Shown: positions 1-10,164 of the stretch, piece by piece
Layout: the number at the start of each line of letters is the position of its first letter
Numbering within the stretch: the first letter of the stretch is position 1
DNA from: Mortierella sp. BCC40632
Lineage: Eukaryota > Mortierellomycota > Mortierellomycetes > Mortierellales > Mortierellaceae
Reading direction: 5' to 3'
NCBI GenBank assembly: GCA_011634665.1
Contig: WAEK01000002.1
Coordinates: 3,056,501-3,120,500 of the forward strand
DNA length: 64,000 nucleotides
Position numbers and translations under genes: made by a program
The notes under the pieces: generated by a model
The model's input: only the letters and a program-made list of their open reading frames with translations
The model's database searches: none
Told to the model about the DNA's origin: nothing

Positions 1-33
1 CCACCCTTTCCTCTCTGTCCCTTATCTTTTACC

Positions 34-1258
34 ATGTAAGTTTTTGGTTTTTGTCCCTTGCTGCGGCTGTGGTCGCCGGGGGTCTTCTTTTCTGCACTTT
101 TACTTTTTTCTATTCCCCTATTGGATGGCGTCAGTGATGCGGCACTGTTGCATCCACAGTTCATCATGGTCATCATGGTGTACTCCCATCACTTTTCATC
201 TGGCTGGCGTGTCGCTTTTGACCTGCGCCACTGAAAACTTCGCCACTAGTGAAGTGAGCAAAAAGAGTGACGCGAGTTGAGAGAGAGAGAAAAGAAATAA
301 AGGCAAAAAAAAGAGAAAGAGAGAAAGGAGAGGCAGATAAAAACAAATAGGTGAAGGAAAGAGAAAAGTAACACTGTCGTGCAAGAACAAAAAAAAAAAA
401 AAAAAAAAAAGGTCGCGAGTCCCTTTCTTGTAGTGTCCTGTTCTTCCTTCCAGACTCGGTTGTCCAGATACGGAGGACCTCACTCAGAGAGGCGCAGCGA
501 CGTGTGGCCAGGGGGAGAGGAGCGAGAAAGAGAGGCTGGGACGGGCGACCAAGCCACACTACCTGGTAGCGAGCATCTCCTCCTTTTAGACTTTTTTTTT
601 TTTTTTTTGCATAAGGAAGGATCCGATCTGTTCATACACGCTTTATTGACCACCATCGCCTATCTTACCTCTATCTACCACCACAGGTCCAGCAAGTTGT
701 TCATCGGCGGATTGTCCTGGGGCACCGACGACAACACCCTTCGTAGCAAATTCGAAGAGTTCGGTGTTGTTGAGGATGCCATCGTCATCCGGGATCGCGA
801 AACTGGTAAAGGCGAAAAAAAAAAAAAAAAGTTCTCTTCTCTCTAAATGGGCTTTCCCTCGACCGATTCACTTACCGCTCACTTCGTCTCCCTGAACTTT
901 TCTTAGGACGCTCGCGTGGCTTTGGCTTCGTCACCTACAGCACCTTGGCTGAGGCTGAGGCCGCGATCCAAGCCATGAACGACAGTGAGTTTGAAGGCCG
1001 GAATATCAAGGTCGACCTTGCTGCCGACCGTGGTAGCTCCGGTCCTCCTCGCAACAACAACTTCCGCCCTCGTGGAGGTTATGGTGGCAACAACGGCAAC
1101 AACAACGGTGGTGGAGGTAATGTAAACTCTAGAAAGACTTGGAACATTTGTCAACTTGGTGCGTTATTTGTATTAACTCCCCTTTTTTATCCCTACCTGC
1201 CACTATGATAGGATACCGCCAGCCTGGTCGCTCTGAGGGCGACTGGGTCCGTGCTTAA
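34..1258 (+). CDS. Glycine-rich RNA-binding protein, single RRM, intron-split start codon
   Basis: Four coding pieces join in phase: 34-35, 687-805, 907-1116, 1212-1258, giving 125 residues. The first piece is only the AT of ATG: ACCAT is followed by a GTAAGT donor at 36, and the acceptor CCACAG at 681-686 supplies the G, giving Met-Ser-Ser-Lys. The RRM occupies residues 3-80, with RNP2 LFIGGL at 5-10 and RNP1 RGFGFVTY at 44-51. A Gly/Asn/Arg-rich tail follows, ending EGDWVRA. Proteins of this class bind RNA and act in splicing, mRNA stability or cold response; which applies here cannot be seen. The 651-nt first intron is far longer than the other two (about 100 nt) and carries poly-A and poly-T runs. 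No other in-frame ATG precedes the RRM. The RRM is certain; the split start is strongly supported but needs a transcript. Confidence 0.88.
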
Positions 1259-1579
1259 AGCCGAGTTATGAACGACCAGCCATCAAGCAAGCAAGCGTTC
1301 TTGGCCTTCTTCCCAACAAGATCTTAGCGATGGAGACCTTTCTTTTTTTCATCCCTCTCCAACCTTCTTCGCTATGACAAGTAGAGATTATCGCCCCATA
1401 TGTCGCTTTGTATTTGTACGCTTTCGTCCTTAGAACCCCTCCCCAAACCAGTCAGCCCAATGCCTTTCCAAATCCCTATTTCGGGGCCTTTGCTCTTCTC
1501 TTTCGATACTGATTCGCATTTCGATGCGATCGGGCTGTACTATTTTTTTCTTTATAAAATGCGAACAAAAAGTTTTTTT

Positions 1580-1611
<32 letters not shown>

Positions 1612-1863
1612 TTGCTTTCCTGTTACTGTTTGTTGGGAGTGTTGTGCCAAATTTCTCTTGCAGAAATAGGGATAAAAAAAAAAAAAAAGGGGAAGGCGCA
1701 TTGACCCGCGAAGGGGAGTGGGGACTGCTTGCCCGCCCTTTGTGAAAAACGAAAGAGAGACGTGTCGTGTTGGCCTTTTTTTTTTTTTTTTTTTTTTTCC
1801 TCCTCTTCTCCGCACTGCATTTTCCCATTCTTCCCAGTCTTGACAGTATTATAACAAAGAACA
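1259..1863. other. Intergenic, homopolymer-rich
   Basis: This gap holds the 3' flank of the RRM gene and the promoter of the next. It contains long T runs (1574-1612, 1777-1798) and an A run (1674-1688). ORFs predicted here come from these tracts. I see no gene. Confidence 0.6.
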
Positions 1864-3167
1864 ATGGCGCCTATTCGTTCGGTCCTGGTCTCAAGACCAG
1901 TCCTTGCTGCCTTTGCTCTTGTAGGTTGCATGGCTCTCTTTGTCACCACTTTGGATCACAGTCGTCGTGAGGATTTCAAGGACCGTTTCAAGAACAGTAT
2001 CGGGAATACAAACAGGAATAATGACGAAGTCCTAGTTCGTTGGCAGGATGCCGAGCATCCCAGTCCTTTCAACAGTGACCCTCGCCCGCTTTCTGTCTAC
2101 CCTGGCAGAAAACCTCGAACAGTGGCTGCCTTGCTTGCTAAAAATGAAGTCGAGTACAAGGAAATGGTTAGAAGCCGACATAAGATGCTCTCAGACCGTG
2201 GATGGGGCACAAGGTAATGAAAAAATCCCAAAAGCACCCGTCCAAGGAAGAGAAAGGATTTCAAATCCATACTCACAATATCTCTTTGGTCACTACCTTT
2301 CCTCTATCACAGCTCATTCTTGGCATGGGAAAAAAACATGTACTGGTGGGATTATTTTCCGGCGGCTTTTCAGTGTCATCATGGGATCCAAAGAGTAGGG
2401 CCTCTGAGCAATGGTGGGAAGTGGGTCTGTGGTTTGAACTTGTATGAAGAAAAGCCTCGAGCAAGCTGCGTGGTTTATTCCTTTGGAGTCGGAAACGAAA
2501 GTGGATTTGAGGCTGCATTGCTTGAACGAACGGATTGCGAGATCTGGGCTTATGATGCTTCACTCACCAAACTGGGACCAGGTAAGAAACCACATCATGT
2601 TTCCCCTCTTTCTTCTCCTTTCACTTGACGACATACACTAATATTGAGGCCAATTGTAATACTCTAGAGATTGAACAAAACGACAGAATTCATTTCAAAC
2701 CTTACTTTATTGGCAAAGAAGACCAAAAGAAAGACGACAATGGTAAAATCTGGAGAACACTCAAGGGACTTATGACAGAGAATGGACATGATTGGATCGA
2801 CATTCTCAAGATTGATATCGAAGGTTTCGAATACGAGGCAATGGAAACAATCATGAACGATTTTGGGCAGGAACTCCCTTTCTCCCAGCTCCAATTAGAA
2901 GTTCATGTCTTCACAGGAACGCCACTCAAGAAAAATGAACAGCAGACAGGCGGCGGTGGAGAGAGTAGCGGGGAGGATGGTGTTGGCATCAGCTTTGACC
3001 GGTACCTCAAATGGTGGGAGAGCATGGAATCTAAAGGTGTCTATCCGTTCTGGTCTGAGATTAATCTCTACCCAGTCCTAGAACATGATAACCTTTGGGC
3101 AACGGAGTATTGTTTCATCAATACTCGTGGTGGCGCCAAGAATCTTTTGATCCAGAATCTGGTATAA
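1864..3167 (+). CDS. Membrane-anchored methyltransferase, METTL24-like (Methyltransf_22 type)
   Basis: Exons 1864-2213, 2313-2581 and 2668-3167 join in phase to 372 residues. Residues 12-30 form one hydrophobic segment after a short basic N-terminus, a type II signal anchor, so the catalytic part probably lies in the secretory lumen. The conserved core includes WWDYFPAAFQC, the GGKWVCGL segment, VVYSFGVGNESGFE (the SAM-binding glycine-rich loop), and WIDILKIDIEGFEYEA, whose Asp-Glu pair is typical of FkbM/METTL24 folds. LQLEVHVF follows as the next strand. The substrate of this family is not known to me. The second intron has two nearby AGs; only the one at 2666-2667 keeps frame. The spacer GGGGESSGEDG near residue 315 is a low-complexity insertion. 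Confidence 0.8.
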
Positions 3168-3518
3168 AGGGAACCTCTTAGAGAGATCACTTGAGAGTCA
3201 ACCGTTGTATATATTTTCAGAGTAGTGTTTTGACGAAATGTCTTGACTTGAAAAAAAAATGAAATCTCTTTCTATAAATTAATCTGACGTATCTGCTGAA
3301 GATCGATGAAACACTTGCATACACTCTACTGTGACCACTTTATCCATGCCCATTCCAACCATTATTTCACTTTCTTTCTCTCTTCTCCTTGCAGCAATTC
3401 TTGTCATCATTATATTCAGCGCTGATACTACTACCCTTTTTGGAGCTAATTCTATTACAAGCGAATCCCATAGACGAAGAGAAATGAAGATGTCCTTTTG
3501 AAGAGTAAGAGATGCAAA
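3168..3518. other. Convergent intergenic spacer
   Basis: Two genes converge here. The stretch holds their 3' ends only, with AT-rich sequence around 3240-3290. No coding signal is seen. Confidence 0.5.
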
Positions 3519-6500
3519 TTATAGTATACACTTAGCTTTGGTGATCATGTTAAGTCCGACGGTCAACTCGATTTGGATTCTCTGCCTGCAAAGTCCCCCT
3601 GTTGACTCATGGTCTTTATGATCTGTCTCTCCCTTCTGGTCACTGCTATCATCCTTTTGTGGGACACCATTGTTCAGCTCTCGATATAATCGCTTCCAAC
3701 GCCTTTGAGATTCCCAAAAGCCTTCTTCGCCCTGTGTCATCCACATTCTTGCAGGCACAGACTTGAAAAGTTCATCCCCCAATTTCATAGAACATCGCAC
3801 TTGAAGACTTTCGATCACAAGGTTGGCTGTTGTTTTGGACTTGTCGCCCATGATCAGCTCAAAGGGTGGGTACATCCATTCGAGTCCATAGCCTTCCTTG
3901 TTTTGTGCATTGAGGTGACAGTGTGGGCAAAAGAGGATAGATGGGTTCTGAGGACTTGAGATGGCTGCACTTCGACAAGAATTGCAGTAGCATTGAATAA
4001 AATCAAACATTCCCTCGTCTTTGCTCTTTTCATCCTCTTCATTCAACACTTCTGGAAAATTGAACCCAGGAAACGACACTCTCAGAACGAATCCCTTCAA
4101 TACTGCGTCTCCTATCAATCATAGAGAAACAGTGACAAGTGGTGAGTACTTACTGTGGGGACTTATCCCGACAGTGACGTCAAAAAAAAAAGTATAGAAA
4201 ATCCCGACATACCCATGAACCGATGTTCTTTTTAGAGATCGAACGCTCTGGAATCGTTTGGCCTCCATTGGCTTGACACCTTTAGCCCATGAAGTCTCCG
4301 TCAACAGCTCTGGATTCCTATCAGATCCTTGAATATCAACTAGTGGAAGAGATAAAAGATTGTTAACGTTCGGTGGAGAATCATAACAAAAGTCAAACTC
4401 TTTTTTTTTGAAAGTAAACAAAGTCCTTACAGAACTCGGATCCATCATCATCCTTCTTGTACCGTCCAAAAACTGAAGCAATCTCCCTGGGGGAAGCATT
4501 TTTGATCCAACCACCTGAATAGGTTGAACTATTCAACAAAAAAAAAAAAAAAAAAAAGTATGAATAGCGATTCATGGGTAAACACCGACTCATCATCAGG
4601 CAGCAATGACAGTTCAGAAAAAAAAAAAAAGGGGGGGGCGAGGAGTGGAAAGAAAGGAAAGAGATATACCTTCGAATGAGGACTCTCCGTCCTGTCGATA
4701 GAGTAGCTCCAATTTCCCATCCACAAGTCTCATCACCTGCTACTATCAGCATTCTGTAGCCAACACAAGCTCGAATCGAGGATCCCGTCACAGAGAGTGG
4801 CGTTGGATTCGCCAGTGTCTTGCCTACTAATGCTTGTGGCGGAGGTCGCAATCCTTGTTGACCCTTGCTGCTACTTCCTTTGTTTGAGTGTTCATGTATC
4901 TTGTCTCCAACCTTTACATCTCTCTTCTCGTTATCTTCGAGATTCATTAGAGTCGAGGTGAGTCCGAGGGCCAAGGTCTGATAAAAGGATGGATCTCGCA
5001 CAAGGCTCTTTCGATCCAAGAGATCCAACCCAAGAATCCGTCTCTTTTCAATAAACACCTGCAACGATGCCTCGATCGTAGGATTTCCTTCATACTGTCC
5101 AAAATGACTACCCTCTAGAAGGGACATCCTTGATCGGCTAGTAGTATTCCCATTTACTTTTTGTCGATACTCTTTTAGTTGAATATCTACAATTTTAAAT
5201 ATTAAAAAAAAGAAAAAAAAATCGTCAGTACAACCCACTGACAAAACGAGAGAGTTTGTAGAACGAGAGAACCACTGGGTGAGGGTTTTTTTTTTTTTTT
5301 TTTTATACCTGTGATTAAAATGCCATCTCCTGGCTGGATACTGTCTAGCCAAGCACATTTCTCTCGCCAGAGAACCACTTTAAACGAAGTAGCACTAGCG
5401 TCACAAACAGAGAGAAGTGCCTTCTCAAATGACTGACCCGAATTGGGTTGCCCTGCTTTGACAACCAACCGTTCTAGAGGTTCAATGGCCATGATAAGCG
5501 CAAGAATATGGTACTTGGTGTAGGGAGGATCTTTGATAGGCAGCCATTTGATCCGATCAATCGGTGTGAGTCGATTTGCATAATCAATGATGAGGGGTGG
5601 AATAGAGACTAGATTCGACTTTGATTCTCGATCTTGCGATTGTCCTGGGGTATGGCGCAAGCACGGTATAGACACTGTATCAAGAGGTAGAACCGGGTTC
5701 GGTGAGGTAGAGTGTACTTTGGATCGTTGGGCCTGCTGGTCTCTTTCGTGGTCTAGCGATATAGGCTTTTTAGTGGGAGCGGTGGAGGACGATCGAGTGG
5801 ATAGCGAAGACGTAGAGAGCGTGTCCACAGGGAAGGGCGTACGTTGAATACCTAGAGTTCTCTGTACACTCGATGTATCTGCTTTTGACACTTGATTCTT
5901 GAACTCCAAGATTGTTGACTCTCGGACTTTCTGTCTTTCCTCCCAAGTTTGCACGCCTGGTCGCTCTTGCTCCAGCTCTAATAGCTTGCCACCTTTTGGC
6001 TCACTTTTTGAAAACGCTGCTGAATGACGCCAGTAAGGCCCTTTGGTCGATGTCCCAGTAGTCACCCCTATTACTCTATCAGCACTAATCGACCTTGGTA
6101 GACGATCCTCCGATGAAGAGGAGGAAGATTGAGAGGCAGGAGTCCTGCGGTTCAATGCATGAAGATCAAACTTGATTTGTATCTCTTCATGTTCGGCTTC
6201 TTCTGCTTTGACATTCATCTCGCGCGAGATCTGTAATAGTTTTGGGCCGAGAGCTGAAGGAGGTGGAGGGAGTGGAGAAGGAGGATTACAGGGAAATGCT
6301 CCTGCCTTGAGAGACCTACCAATGTCCGACGCGCGCTTTGTAGGCGTTGTTGGTGCAGAGCGCGGAGTTCGTCCTGTCGTACCAGAGGAGCTAGGCTCCG
6401 ATGGCGAACGCGGTTCGGTTTTCCGCGCCTTTGAACCCTTTCCGCCTGGAGAATTGGACAAATTTGATGTTGGCGTAAAAGACCGCAGGATCTCGCTGAG

Positions 6501-7253
6501 AGATCGTAAACGTTTGCTTGGTGATGGTGGCGGGTTGGACGTAGGATGAGAAGGTAGGACAAACTTTCGTCGCTGTGGTACTTGTTGATTCAGTGGTGAG
6601 GAAGGTTGTCCGGCTGGGGTTGCATCTGAAACTGCAGAGGCTGCGAGATCCGAAGCAGCGCCTTCCAAAGCCTCCGTTGTTAGTCCAGCAAATGGTGGAT
6701 CTGTAAAAGAAGAAACGATCAGGGTCGAAAGTGGCGCCGATCTATTACCCTCATAATTATGCTCGCTCTCTTCTTCGCTGTCGTCAAAGTCTATGATAGG
6801 ATCAAGATCATCCTGACAGCCGGCTGTCTGTTGCTGTGTCATAGCTCGTGCTAACTGGGTCGGCCGCTGAAGCGGGGGTGGTCCTTTAGGAGACATGGTA
6901 GGCGACTGTGTCCGGGATGGTTGCGATGGTATTGATGGAGATAAGACAGGTGACAAGTCAGTAGGACTATAGCTGCTAAACTCTGAGACTTCATTTCTGG
7001 CAGGCGTTGCAGCGACGACTGGAGTCTGAGGAAACGCAGAGGGTATCTCTGGCTTCGGGGTAGTGGAAGGGATGACCGAAAGTGACCCTGGGAGATCCTG
7101 GTTACTGCCGCCCAAGTGATTTTTGTCGACCACAGTCCGCAGGGTGACAGCTGCTGTGTTTGTGAATGTCTCTAGTTTCGCCTGAATAGTCCCTGACATG
7201 GGATGCTTGCCATCGCGTCCCTGGTGAGTGATGTCTGACAGGAGGCGGTCCAT
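3519..7253 (-). CDS. Large OB-fold and zinc-ribbon protein, resembles shieldin subunit SHLD2
   Basis: Five exons on the minus strand (7253-5309, 5186-4670, 4528-4431, 4339-4154, 4111-3519) join in phase to 1112 residues. Residues 1-560 are disordered, rich in Ser/Pro/Thr, with an acidic patch (DFDDSEEESEH). An OB-like domain begins near 575 (KYHILALIMAIEPLE, then FKVVLWREKCAWLDSIQPGD). A second beta-rich region covers about 780-925. In the last exon a zinc ribbon, C958-x2-C961 and C977-x2-C980 with an extra C956, sits inside another beta-rich stretch, as in the large-subunit OB folds of RPA. A long disordered N-terminus followed by RPA70-like OB folds is the layout of SHLD2/FAM35A, which binds single-stranded DNA and limits end resection. 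The homology call rests on recognised pattern, not a search. Alternatives are another RPA1-like or telomere-type OB protein. An in-frame GTATGT at 4212 is not used: only the donor at 4153 gives the right phase. Confidence 0.62.
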
Positions 7254-7587
7254 GGGGAAGTGTCAAGTTGAGCAAAAGCTAGAACAGAGAATGACGAGCG
7301 CCGAGAAAGAGACATGCAGCGCTGGAATGAAGCCCCACGGTGCATCTAATCCGATCGGTCGTTGCTGGCTACTGGGAATTTCATTGAGGACCAAGGCCAT
7401 CACCCTTTTTGACGCGAATCCTCAGCCACAGTCCACGGCTGTATTATAAAATGAGGGCACCCGCTTTTTTATGCCTGCCTTATACAGATCCCACAACAGA
7501 CCGTGAGTTATCACCCCCCTAGCTAAACTCAAAATAGGATGTAGGAGAGCTAAACTAATGTTCGCTCCTCAGATTTTAAATTTCTCA

Positions 7588-7654
7588 GCTGTTTGGGTGT
7601 TTCTCGTATGTGTTCGCAACAGGGAGAGCGAAAAATAAGCTATCGCTTTCAGAT
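7588..7654. repeat. Diverged dispersed repeat, copy 1
   Basis: About 65 bp here align with 8170-8254. Shared blocks are TGGGTGTTT, CGTATGTG and the run CGCAACAGGGAGAGCGAAAA, with small indels between them, then a GCTTTCA block. The copies lie in the same orientation about 580 bp apart. Family unknown. Confidence 0.6.
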
Positions 7655-7656
7655 CT

Positions 7657-7697
<41 letters not shown>

Positions 7698-8169
7698 GAG
7701 GTATTGCTTTCCAGGGAGTTGCAGTAGAGAAGATGCAACGAGACTTCAAGGGTGAACATTCCAAAGGCACAAAGGTAAAGAGAGAGAGAAAAGAGGCGGG
7801 GAGTGGCAAGAAGACAGAAAGACGTGTATGGGATGAACCCTGGTAAAGATGCCTAGAACAGACCCTTTGATTCAATCTCCGCCTCAACGCTTATGGATGC
7901 ACTTTACAACTCGCCGACTGGCGTTGACACTGAAAGGTGTGTCGAGCTCGTGAGAATGAGGAGTTAAGGGAATCGGTAGTACCACTCACCTCCATCTCGT
8001 CAAAGTTGTGACAATAGCGGCCTTGAGACCCTGCTTTAGTGTATCCATCGAATCACACTAACATTGAGATCTCTCAAATGTCGTGGCTGCCGGACACAGG
8101 ATGCTTGTCCCTTAGAAAGGGTAGTCGAAAAAAAAAATAGAAAGAACCTCTACAACCAATCGTCTTCCC

Positions 8170-8254
8170 GACTGTCTGGGTGTTTTTTCGTATGTGTGTA
8201 GTAACGCAACAGGGAGAGCGAAAAAACGAAAGCGATAAACTGACGCTTTCAACC
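8170..8254. repeat. Diverged dispersed repeat, copy 2
   Basis: Same-orientation partner of 7588-7654, slightly longer owing to insertions after CGTATGTG and after the GAGAGCGAAAA block. The arrangement suggests old fragments of a mobile element or a local duplication. Confidence 0.6.
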
Positions 8255-8766
8255 CTGAGGAAGGCGAATGCAGCACTGTGTTTAGGAGCGATAGTCATGG
8301 TAGTCGAAGCATTTACCAGATCGTTACCATCTTTGATAGCAGTCTCGCATGATATTCTTTGTCGATCCCAGGATCCTGATAGGCGAGGACGCCTGAAAGG
8401 ACTTTGTTTATGTGAGCTCATCGTTTAGGCCCCGGATACCTTTCTATGATAGTAAGAACCATCAGAGCATGTGGCTTTTGGTATACTTGACTGAATAGAA
8501 GATCTCTGCGTAGTGTAGTCATCGAAGGAAGTTCAGTAGAGCGTAATTGCATGCTTTGCCATTTTCGCAATTTATTCCACCTGTTTTTAGTCTGCTGGAA
8601 GAGTCCGCTCATCGACACACTGGTTTTGGTGTGGTAAACAAAAAAGTTCAGCTTTATGTCTTCTTCTCGCACGTAATTGGTTCATCTCTTAACATCAATC
8701 CACGTAGAGAACACTCGTTTCATTTTTCATTCAACTTTATCACTCTCCATCTCCCCCCGTCCAATA

Positions 8767-9095
8767 CTACTGATATGCAAACAGGCGTCCTCTATTTAGT
8801 GAGGCTGTTAGATAAATCTCCAAATGGGACTCGGCAGTCCCCAAGCCTGCATCTGTGAGGAAAGGATGGAGACTTAACAGGTTCAACGGTCCAGCTAGAT
8901 ACTTGTCCCAATTGCTTGTTAGTGATATCAGGTTGATTCTGGCCTGCACAAAAGGAAACGAATGTATTGCAATCTGGGACGCTATCTTGGTGTTTGTTGG
9001 AGACTGGCTATGCAAATGAATCGGTACCGATTCTTCTTTCGAAGAGGCTGTTGTGTTTTCAGGACTTTCCGTCTCTACAAAAGGGGCATCTTGGC
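8767..9095 (-). CDS. Possible terminal exon or gene relic, unrecognised
   Basis: An open frame runs from a plausible acceptor (CATCTAG, exon from 9095) to a TAG at 8767, about 109 codons, including the segment FVQARINLISLTSNWDKYL. It has no low-complexity bias, unlike most spurious ORFs here. I found no upstream exon on the minus strand and do not recognise the sequence. It may be a gene fragment. Confidence 0.25.
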
Positions 9096-9213
9096 CTAGA
9101 TGAACAATGAGAATCAGCCCAACAATGGAGGAAGCTTCTTAAAATTTAAAACTAAGGGGCTTTGACACAGAAAACGTAGGTGCAAGAAAAAGTATATCAT
9201 ATTGTAGAGGGTA

Positions 9214-9558
9214 ATGGTAAGGACAAAAGCGAGGGGAACAGATTTTGGTCTTTACGCAGAGTTCTACCTTCAGAACGGCTTCCTTGCAAATGGTAGGATA
9301 ATGAGTGGGCCTTCCGCGATGAGAGTCAAGAGTTTTCTAGCTCCCTGTATTCATGGTGAAGATACAAAGACAAGGAAAAGACAAGGAGGAAGGGGGGGAG
9401 TACGCTATCGGACTAAAGAATTGTATGTGCATGCGGTGGAGGAATACAAAGCAAGAAGACCATTGACCCTGCAGTTGACTGGCGCTTGTATTGTCTCTTA
9501 CAAATTTACAAGAGCATTAAGGCTATTTGGCAAACATATCAAGAGTACTAATTCGTGA
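9214..9558 (+). CDS. Unrecognised ORF, 114 codons
   Basis: Starts with ATG and ends with TGA; the product is basic in its middle (DTKTRKRQGGRG). No family is recognised and no splice partner was found with confidence. It lies upstream of two more same-strand ORFs and may be part of a degraded or poorly resolved gene. Confidence 0.2.
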   Translation: MVRTKARGTDFGLYAEFYLQNGFLANGRIMSGPSAMRVKSFLAPCIHGEDTKTRKRQGGRGGVRYRTKELYVHAVEEYKARRPLTLQLTGACIVSYKFTRALRLFGKHIKSTNS

Positions 9559-9662
9559 AATAGACAAAGAGTTACAACTCAAGTGATGATAGGATGATAG
9601 TTCGTTTTTCACTTATTACATCCCCACCACGCTCGCTGTAGGCCTCCTGTCGCCCACAGATC

Positions 9663-9908
9663 ATGCAACATCCTAGATGCTATCGAGTTGTTCATTTGGA
9701 CGCTAAAAATCTGCACTTTTTGAATGAAGTACCCAGTCTCAGAGCAATCAAAGAGGGTATCTTCCCTCCTTGGACAAAGTGGCTAGTTGAGCAACACGGC
9801 ACACAGAGGCACTACTCGGTACTGACTCAAGTTGCGTTGAGGTGCCAGTGTCATACATGTGGAACCCATATCGTTGCCAAAACTTTTATTACAAGCGACT
9901 GGTACTGA
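9663..9908 (+). CDS. Unrecognised ORF with Cys/His cluster, 81 codons
   Basis: Follows a possible acceptor (CCCACAG at 9653-9659). The C-terminal half contains LRCQCHTCGTHIV, a Cys/His cluster that could bind metal. It ends in TGA just before the next ORF. Function unknown. Confidence 0.25.
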   Translation: MQHPRCYRVVHLDAKNLHFLNEVPSLRAIKEGIFPPWTKWLVEQHGTQRHYSVLTQVALRCQCHTCGTHIVAKTFITSDWY

Positions 9909-9911
9909 GAT

Positions 9912-10121
9912 ATGGACAGCAAGGAAGAAAAGTATGAAGAGCTTGAAAGGCGAGCGAGAAAATTAAAAGAGAATGAAGGTGATAGTCGTCTCCATACTGA
10001 CGACTCTATGAGTCTTCAGGAGAAAGGGGGAGGGGAAGGTAGCAGAAGCAATGTCCCTGAGGCCCTTTTGAGTAACATGTCCTTTTACCAACTCGACAAA
10101 GACGCATCACAAGAGTGGTAA
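9912..10121 (+). CDS. Unrecognised small charged ORF, 69 codons
   Basis: ATG at 9912 lies three bases after the previous stop. The first 25 residues are strongly charged and helical in character (EEKYEELERRARKLKENEG). It ends close to the 3' end of the convergent paraoxonase-like gene. It could be a real small gene or the last exon of one; I cannot decide. Confidence 0.25.
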   Translation: MDSKEEKYEELERRARKLKENEGDSRLHTDDSMSLQEKGGGEGSRSNVPEALLSNMSFYQLDKDASQEW

Positions 10122-10164
10122 TAACCAAATACGGTCATCGACAATACGCGCCGATCAAATACAG

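Larger units (their letters stand above)
7254..8766. other. Gene-poor region with diverged repeat
   Basis: It contains the promoter side of the OB-fold gene, a poly-T run at 7661-7696 and two diverged copies of a short repeat (listed separately). Short ORFs on both strands overlap each other and none has splice-consistent partners. The stretch looks like relic DNA; I cannot support a gene. Confidence 0.45.

Noticed and set aside
379..846. 155-codon ORF including the RRM start
   Set aside because: Runs through the A and T tracts of intron 1 and through intron 2; the RRM part is explained by spliced exons.
4119..4514. Ending exon 4 of the OB-fold gene at the GTATGT donor (4212)
   Set aside because: Leaves phase 2, incompatible with the phase-1 acceptor of exon 5; continuing to 4154 gives agreement.
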